From: Tieghemiomyces parasiticus
Taxonomy: Eukaryota > Kickxellomycota > Dimargaritomycetes > Dimargaritales > Dimargaritaceae
Assembly: GCA_027575765.1 (NCBI GenBank)
Contig: JANBPT010000857.1
Span: 1 to 20,715, forward strand
Direction of reading: 5' to 3'
DNA length: 20,715 nt
Part shown: positions 16,777 to 20,715 of the stretch, one piece after another
Position numbering within the stretch: the stretch's first letter is position 1
Layout of the letters: the number at the start of each line of letters is the position of its first letter
Made by a program: the position numbers and the translations under genes
Notes under the pieces: generated by a model
What the model was told of the DNA's origin: nothing
What the model saw: only the letters and a program-made list of their open reading frames with translations
The model's database searches: none

Positions 16777-19626
16777 GGTCGTACAGGCCCAGGCATTTCA
16801 ATGTAGACGCCCTGCGTTCCCACCGAGGTTAGAATAAATTGTAGGAGATCCTTTTATGGTAAGCCAGCCACCCGCCGTCCGGATTGGGTGGGTGGAGTCA
16901 CGCACAGTGTCCAACCCGACAGTCATCAACACGGGTCAAATTTTTAATATATTTATATATTTTTTCATTCTCACCTATTCCTACAGAGGACGAGGGAGGA
17001 AGAAGCGGATGTCCCGCCGCTTCCACGTCTCCTACACATCCCACACACACAAACGCCGCCTTTGTGCTACTCCAAGCCCCCCTTCCTCCCCCTTCCTCCC
17101 GCTCCCTCGCCGCCGCGCTCCAATCGACAAAATGAACATGGACCAAGGGTACCGGTGGTAATCACGAGCAGCTAGGGAGCCATCCGAATCGCCCCGACCA
17201 GAAACCTGGCCTATTGGTCAGGTCGGACCGGAAGCGGCTGAGTAACCAATAAGCTGGTGGCTGCGGGCGAGTGATCATTAAGGGTTCATAAGTCACGCTA
17301 TAGTCCTGAAATATATCGGGTGCGTCGTACCGGAGGCGTTCTGGAGAACAGGAACATATGCAAATAAATAGCTATAACGCCATGACAGACCTGCTGGGTG
17401 CCACAGCGTGTGCTTCCAAGCCGATTGGTTCTCGGTCCCAAATACCTCATGCCTCCCTCTGCACACATACACACACGTTACCCACCAACCGGTACGACTT
17501 ATCCATACATAGCCATGGCCCTACGGCTTCCTAGATTAGGAGACTTCCGCCCCTTATCCGTTAAGTGGCAGGCCATCCGGCCTAAGGGTGTGGCCCAGTC
17601 TATTGCTTGCTGGTCTAGCTACACCGCCAATAGGCTTATTGGGGGGGCCGTTATTACCCGACGTAGGAGCTAAGACTGGAGGATGGCTAGGCACTGCTGG
17701 GTATAGCCTGCAACAATACTCACCCGAGCCATTTTCCCGCAAGGGCTAGGCTTATGGTCATGAGCGTTTGGCCGCCACCGACAAGAAGTCCGCCCGTCGG
17801 TGTGAATACGGGCGCCGGTGCGGCCGTTCCACTGGCTGTGGAAACTCGAGCCGTGGGATACCGTTCCATAATTGTGATGAGAGGCTGGCGGTCCGGCCCG
17901 ACTCGTGGCGCCCTAACCGCCACTTTTCCGTCCACTTTGCTACAAGTAGAGCTGAGCTCATTTCCTGCGGTGGGCCCGATACACGGGGTGAATCCTAAAT
18001 AGCCGGAAGTGGCCATATTGGTGTGGAGGGTAATGCGGCCACTGCTGGCACAATATTTCATAGCGACTCCGAACCCCTTCCCCCCGTTCGCCGCCTTATC
18101 TAGAGGGACGTTATCAGTCTTACAGTCGCCTCTGCGCGCCCCTGGGGTGAGGTATATGCGCCTTCATTTAGGAATTATCTTTGCTTCTATTTATGAGAGC
18201 CTAGAGGTTAGTATGCATACTTTCCCGTACCCTGCAACTAACCGAAGGACCTGGCTTGGGATTCGGAGCAGTATAGGACCCCACCCCTTATCTCGTTCAA
18301 TAAGAACGAAGAGCACCGCCATGTGGTTTGTTCGGTCGACACCGGGCCTGAGGGGGGCGGGAGACGGTTAATCGATTGATGAGTATGACAATGATTTTCG
18401 CCACATGCTGGTCGCGCGAAACGAAGGTCCCAGCCGTGCACTATGAGTGAATATGAGCTATCATGTTCAGCAGAGGCGCCTACCTTCTAAATGATATCAT
18501 GACAACCCTTGTCTAATACATTAAGGGTAAGTGCTGCGAGGGGCTTCTGGGGTAGCCCTCAGTGTCTAGCAATTAAACAGCCGTTGTTATGGACCTCGTG
18601 GTTTATGCTGGTGGAAACAGCCAATCCGCTTGAGTTACTGGTACCCCCCCCCTCCTTCACCGAAACAGACGGATTCTTACTTCACTATACGCATGCTTTG
18701 GATGAATACAAAGCACGGGTCCTGCTTTGTCATGGATAGGGGCAAACAGGGGTGCGAAGTACCCTGATCTACCTAATACTCAGCATGCAAACGGTATATC
18801 ATAAAATTGGCGTATAAGCAAAGCGGAACGCCGGTCGGCGAGATAACCTGATACCTTTCTGGGCGACGACTTGGAGTAGGACCGTCGTCGAGCCAGCAAA
18901 CTGGCCTGTATTGCACGCAAGGAGGCAGAGGAGAGCGTTGGTTTTACGAACCTCCTACTCTCCGCAAATTCCCCCCTAAACGGCTAGCCAATCGGAGCGC
19001 ACCAATATGGTACCGGTTCTTCGATATTGAGTAGCGTAGGATGTGCTAGTATCTGGAGAGTAGGTCCATCACGTATCTGCCAAGCTACAATGGCCGTGGG
19101 TGAAGACATGACCCGTACTATCGACAATTACTGGTGGATCGACCCCAGCAGGTGGCGTCGGGGCTCCCGGGCCGACCTGTGATAAATAGTTCAACTTGTC
19201 GCGGATGCCCGTACTCTGATGGTGCTGGAGGGAATACCTACCGTCGACGGACTGTGACTGCCGATTCTGAAATCCGCACGGGAGGATTTAGCTGCACCCG
19301 ACTCGTCCAACACGAACCGCGGGATGGCGAGAAATTGAGTGGATTGGTTGCGCTCCGATTTTTACCGTGATTGAACAGACATACCCTTTCAGCCTACTCG
19401 CATATCTTTCAATCTGTGAGTGGCCGACACAGCCATCCCAGCCAGCGCACCAAAAAATAAAACCGCCATGTTGACATGACATAAATGTCACCCGGGCTAG
19501 CCACCAGATACTGTTCCGTGGTAGGCTTCATTTGCCTGTACTGATTACACCCGGCAATGTTTGAGGCATTATGCCGACAGCATGAGCAGAAGGAAGCAGT
19601 GCCTAGTGCATTGGATGTATCGTTAA

Positions 19627-19637
19627 TATATAAAAAG
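19627..19637 (+). promoter_or_regulatory. Isolated strong TATA-like string TATATAAAAAG
   Basis: A near-ideal TATA box with no protein ORF of any size downstream. It lies about 120 bp before the inverted repeat at 19756-19883. It could serve a non-coding transcript, but nothing else supports this. Confidence 0.2.
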
Positions 19638-19755
19638 ATTCACTTTTATGCAGGGCACCTAACCCCGCCAGGCGTGAGTTCGATACTGGAGAGCGTGCGG
19701 TCTGGCGACTAACGGACATTCGTTGGAAAGTTGCCCCCCCCAAACGGCGATTGAG

Positions 19756-19883
19756 GAGAGGGGATAGAGAAGAGGGATTGTGGCGGATGAAGGAGGCAAG
19801 TGTACAGCGCGGTTAGTATCCGTTAAGGGTGAGAAAGTATGTCCTAAAACGAGAGAGGCTGGTGGCACGAGCTATCCCCTCTC
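19756..19883. repeat. Inverted repeat with 12-bp perfect arms, 104-bp spacer
   Basis: GAGAGGGGATAG (19756-19767) is matched by CTATCCCCTCTC (19872-19883). Three more pairs (GAG 19753-19755 with CTC 19886-19888) follow after a 2-nt bulge. The arms are purine/pyrimidine skewed, which raises the chance of coincidence. No target-site duplication or transposase is visible. Confidence 0.4.
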
Positions 19884-20048
19884 TCCTCCGCTGGTAGTGG
19901 CTCGCGCCCAACTGCCCTGACGTATATTCACTTACAGCCCCATCCCTTTCCTATGGAGGTAGGAAAGGAGGGGAATCGGTTGTGGTCGTCTTGTGCGGGA
20001 CTATAGAGAGTATGAAAATGTGGGAGTAATGAAGACAGCAACTATATC

Positions 20049-20082
20049 GGGCTATAGCTGTCGATCAAGGACGGCATAGCCC
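20049..20082 (+). repeat. Hairpin of 13 pairs, 7-nt loop
   Basis: GGGCTAT-a-GCTGTC (20049-20062) pairs with GACGGC-ATAGCCC (20070-20082), leaving one bulged A and a 7-nt loop GATCAAG. One pair is U-G if the + strand is transcribed and an A-C mismatch on the other strand, which slightly favours a + strand RNA. No known RNA family is recognised. Confidence 0.35.
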
Positions 20083-20651
20083 TTTCTCTGTCCATCCACT
20101 TCCCGGCCTGGGCATTAGTCCATAACCTATGTCGCAGCTAAAATCTAATGCCATGACCAATTTGCGTCACTTATGCAGCTTCCTTAATCATCAGAATTGG
20201 ACAGGATACCAACGGCCAGCACCGATCAAGTGAATCCGATTGATCCCCCCGCAATTGACCCAAGCGCGTAGAGAGCTGGTGAGTATGAGAGGGCGGCCAG
20301 ACAACCAGAGTTGGTAGGAGCCAGAGTAGCCCCGAAAATGCCTTCAATGGTGTGAGAATGGACAAGGCCGTCAGTGTGCGGAATTCTTTAGGCAGACTGG
20401 CTTCTCTTCGAGCAGACCCCTTCGTCACTCTGCCCATCCCACGCATCCACTTCTGTCCGATCCTTAATCAAAAGCGGTGGATTGTCATCAGCACTAACTG
20501 GGTTGAATGTGGAGAGAAAACGAGTGTCCACTGTCGCCACGGGAGCTGATAATACCCCAGGTTAGATTGGCTTACTCATCAGTGGCGTTGAGGCGGTGAA
20601 CGTTTTTGAGAAGACAAAGTAAGAAGAGAGAGAGACAAGAGGGAGACACCA

Positions 20652-20715
20652 ATGGCCGCCGGGAGGTCATCCGTGGGGTGTAGGCCGTCTCTCCGTTCCC
20701 GAACACCTGGTGGGA
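20652..20715 (+). CDS. Possible 5' end of a + strand gene cut by the right edge
   Basis: An ATG with G at +4, after a purine-rich leader (about 20600-20651), opens 21 codons that stay open to the edge (MAAGRSSVGCRPSLRSRTPG). The peptide has five Arg, several Ser and no acidic residue, as in mitochondrial presequences. The -3 base is C, which is not ideal. It is too short to identify; the sequence to the right is needed. Confidence 0.25.
   Translation, partial: MAAGRSSVGCRPSLRSRTPGG

Larger units (their letters stand above)
15457..20651. other. Gene-poor region, about 5.2 kb
   Basis: No convincing protein gene. ORFs of 60-120 codons occur on both strands, most lack an ATG start or favourable context, and none shows a domain I recognise. 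Contents seen: the MPP 3'-end signals (15514-15552), a 62-codon ORF at 15757-15945, a compound inverted repeat (15969-16038) with further helices to 16200, ten C in a row (16767-16776), an AT-rich patch followed by a CT-rich patch (about 16940-17115), a TATA-like string at 19627-19637, and long inverted repeats at 19756-19883 and 20049-20082. No tRNA, rRNA, snRNA, reverse transcriptase or terminal-repeat signature was found by eye. Confidence 0.55.

Noticed and set aside
16856..17161. 101-codon ORF with a hydrophobic stretch (FNIFIYFFILTYSY) followed by basic residues; alternatively an intron from 16859 to 16986
   Set aside because: The hydrophobic part comes from an AT-rich patch and the rest from a CT-rich patch. 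Start context is poor, and both readings give low-complexity peptides.
20171..20446. 91-codon minus-strand ORF with a hydrophobic segment, downstream of a tract that is CT-rich on that strand
   Set aside because: ORFs of this length are expected in several kilobases of six-frame non-coding DNA. Start context is weak and no similarity is recognised.

Overview
The window reads as nuclear DNA of a fungus. It holds four well-supported protein genes, all on the + strand: a giant FG-nucleoporin, a Zn2Cys6 transcription factor (a family essentially confined to fungi), a Ser/Pro/Ala-rich protein of unknown function, and the alpha subunit of the mitochondrial processing peptidase (MPP). The MPP gene has a clear spliceosomal intron (GTAAGT ... 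CTAAT ... CAG). Codons mostly end in G or C and intergenic spacers are long. The nucleoporin has the animal Nup214 domain order rather than that of yeast Nup159, which makes me lean towards a non-Dikarya, early-diverging lineage; that placement is weak inference.

Layout. 1-2118: non-coding, with a possible minus-strand gene start running off the left edge and a pyrimidine-rich promoter before the nucleoporin. 2119-8175: Nup214/Nup159-type nucleoporin, 2018 aa, no intron needed. 8176-8684: compact spacer with a TATA box and two upstream ORFs, the second of which ends in a TGATG overlap with the transcription-factor start. 8685-10808: Zn2Cys6/fungal_trans regulator. 10809-11458: spacer with a TATA box. 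11459-12475: Ser/Pro/Ala-rich protein of unknown function. 12476-13265: spacer with a CCAAT/CT-tract/TATA promoter and a 43-codon small ORF. 13266-15456: MPP-alpha in two exons; exon 1 is essentially the targeting presequence. 15457-20651: about 5.2 kb without a convincing protein gene but with several long inverted repeats. At 20652 a possible + strand gene start runs off the right edge.

The four genes do not form a pathway. They are housekeeping functions (mRNA export at the nuclear pore, mitochondrial protein import) beside a regulator and an unknown protein. There is no sign of a gene cluster, virus, transposon, CRISPR array, rRNA or tRNA. I found no clearly new biological system. The observations most worth following are the animal-like nucleoporin architecture, the regulatory leader of the transcription factor, the orphan Ser/Pro/Ala-rich protein, the small ORF in the MPP leader, and the structured non-coding elements at 15969-16038, 19756-19883 and 20049-20082.
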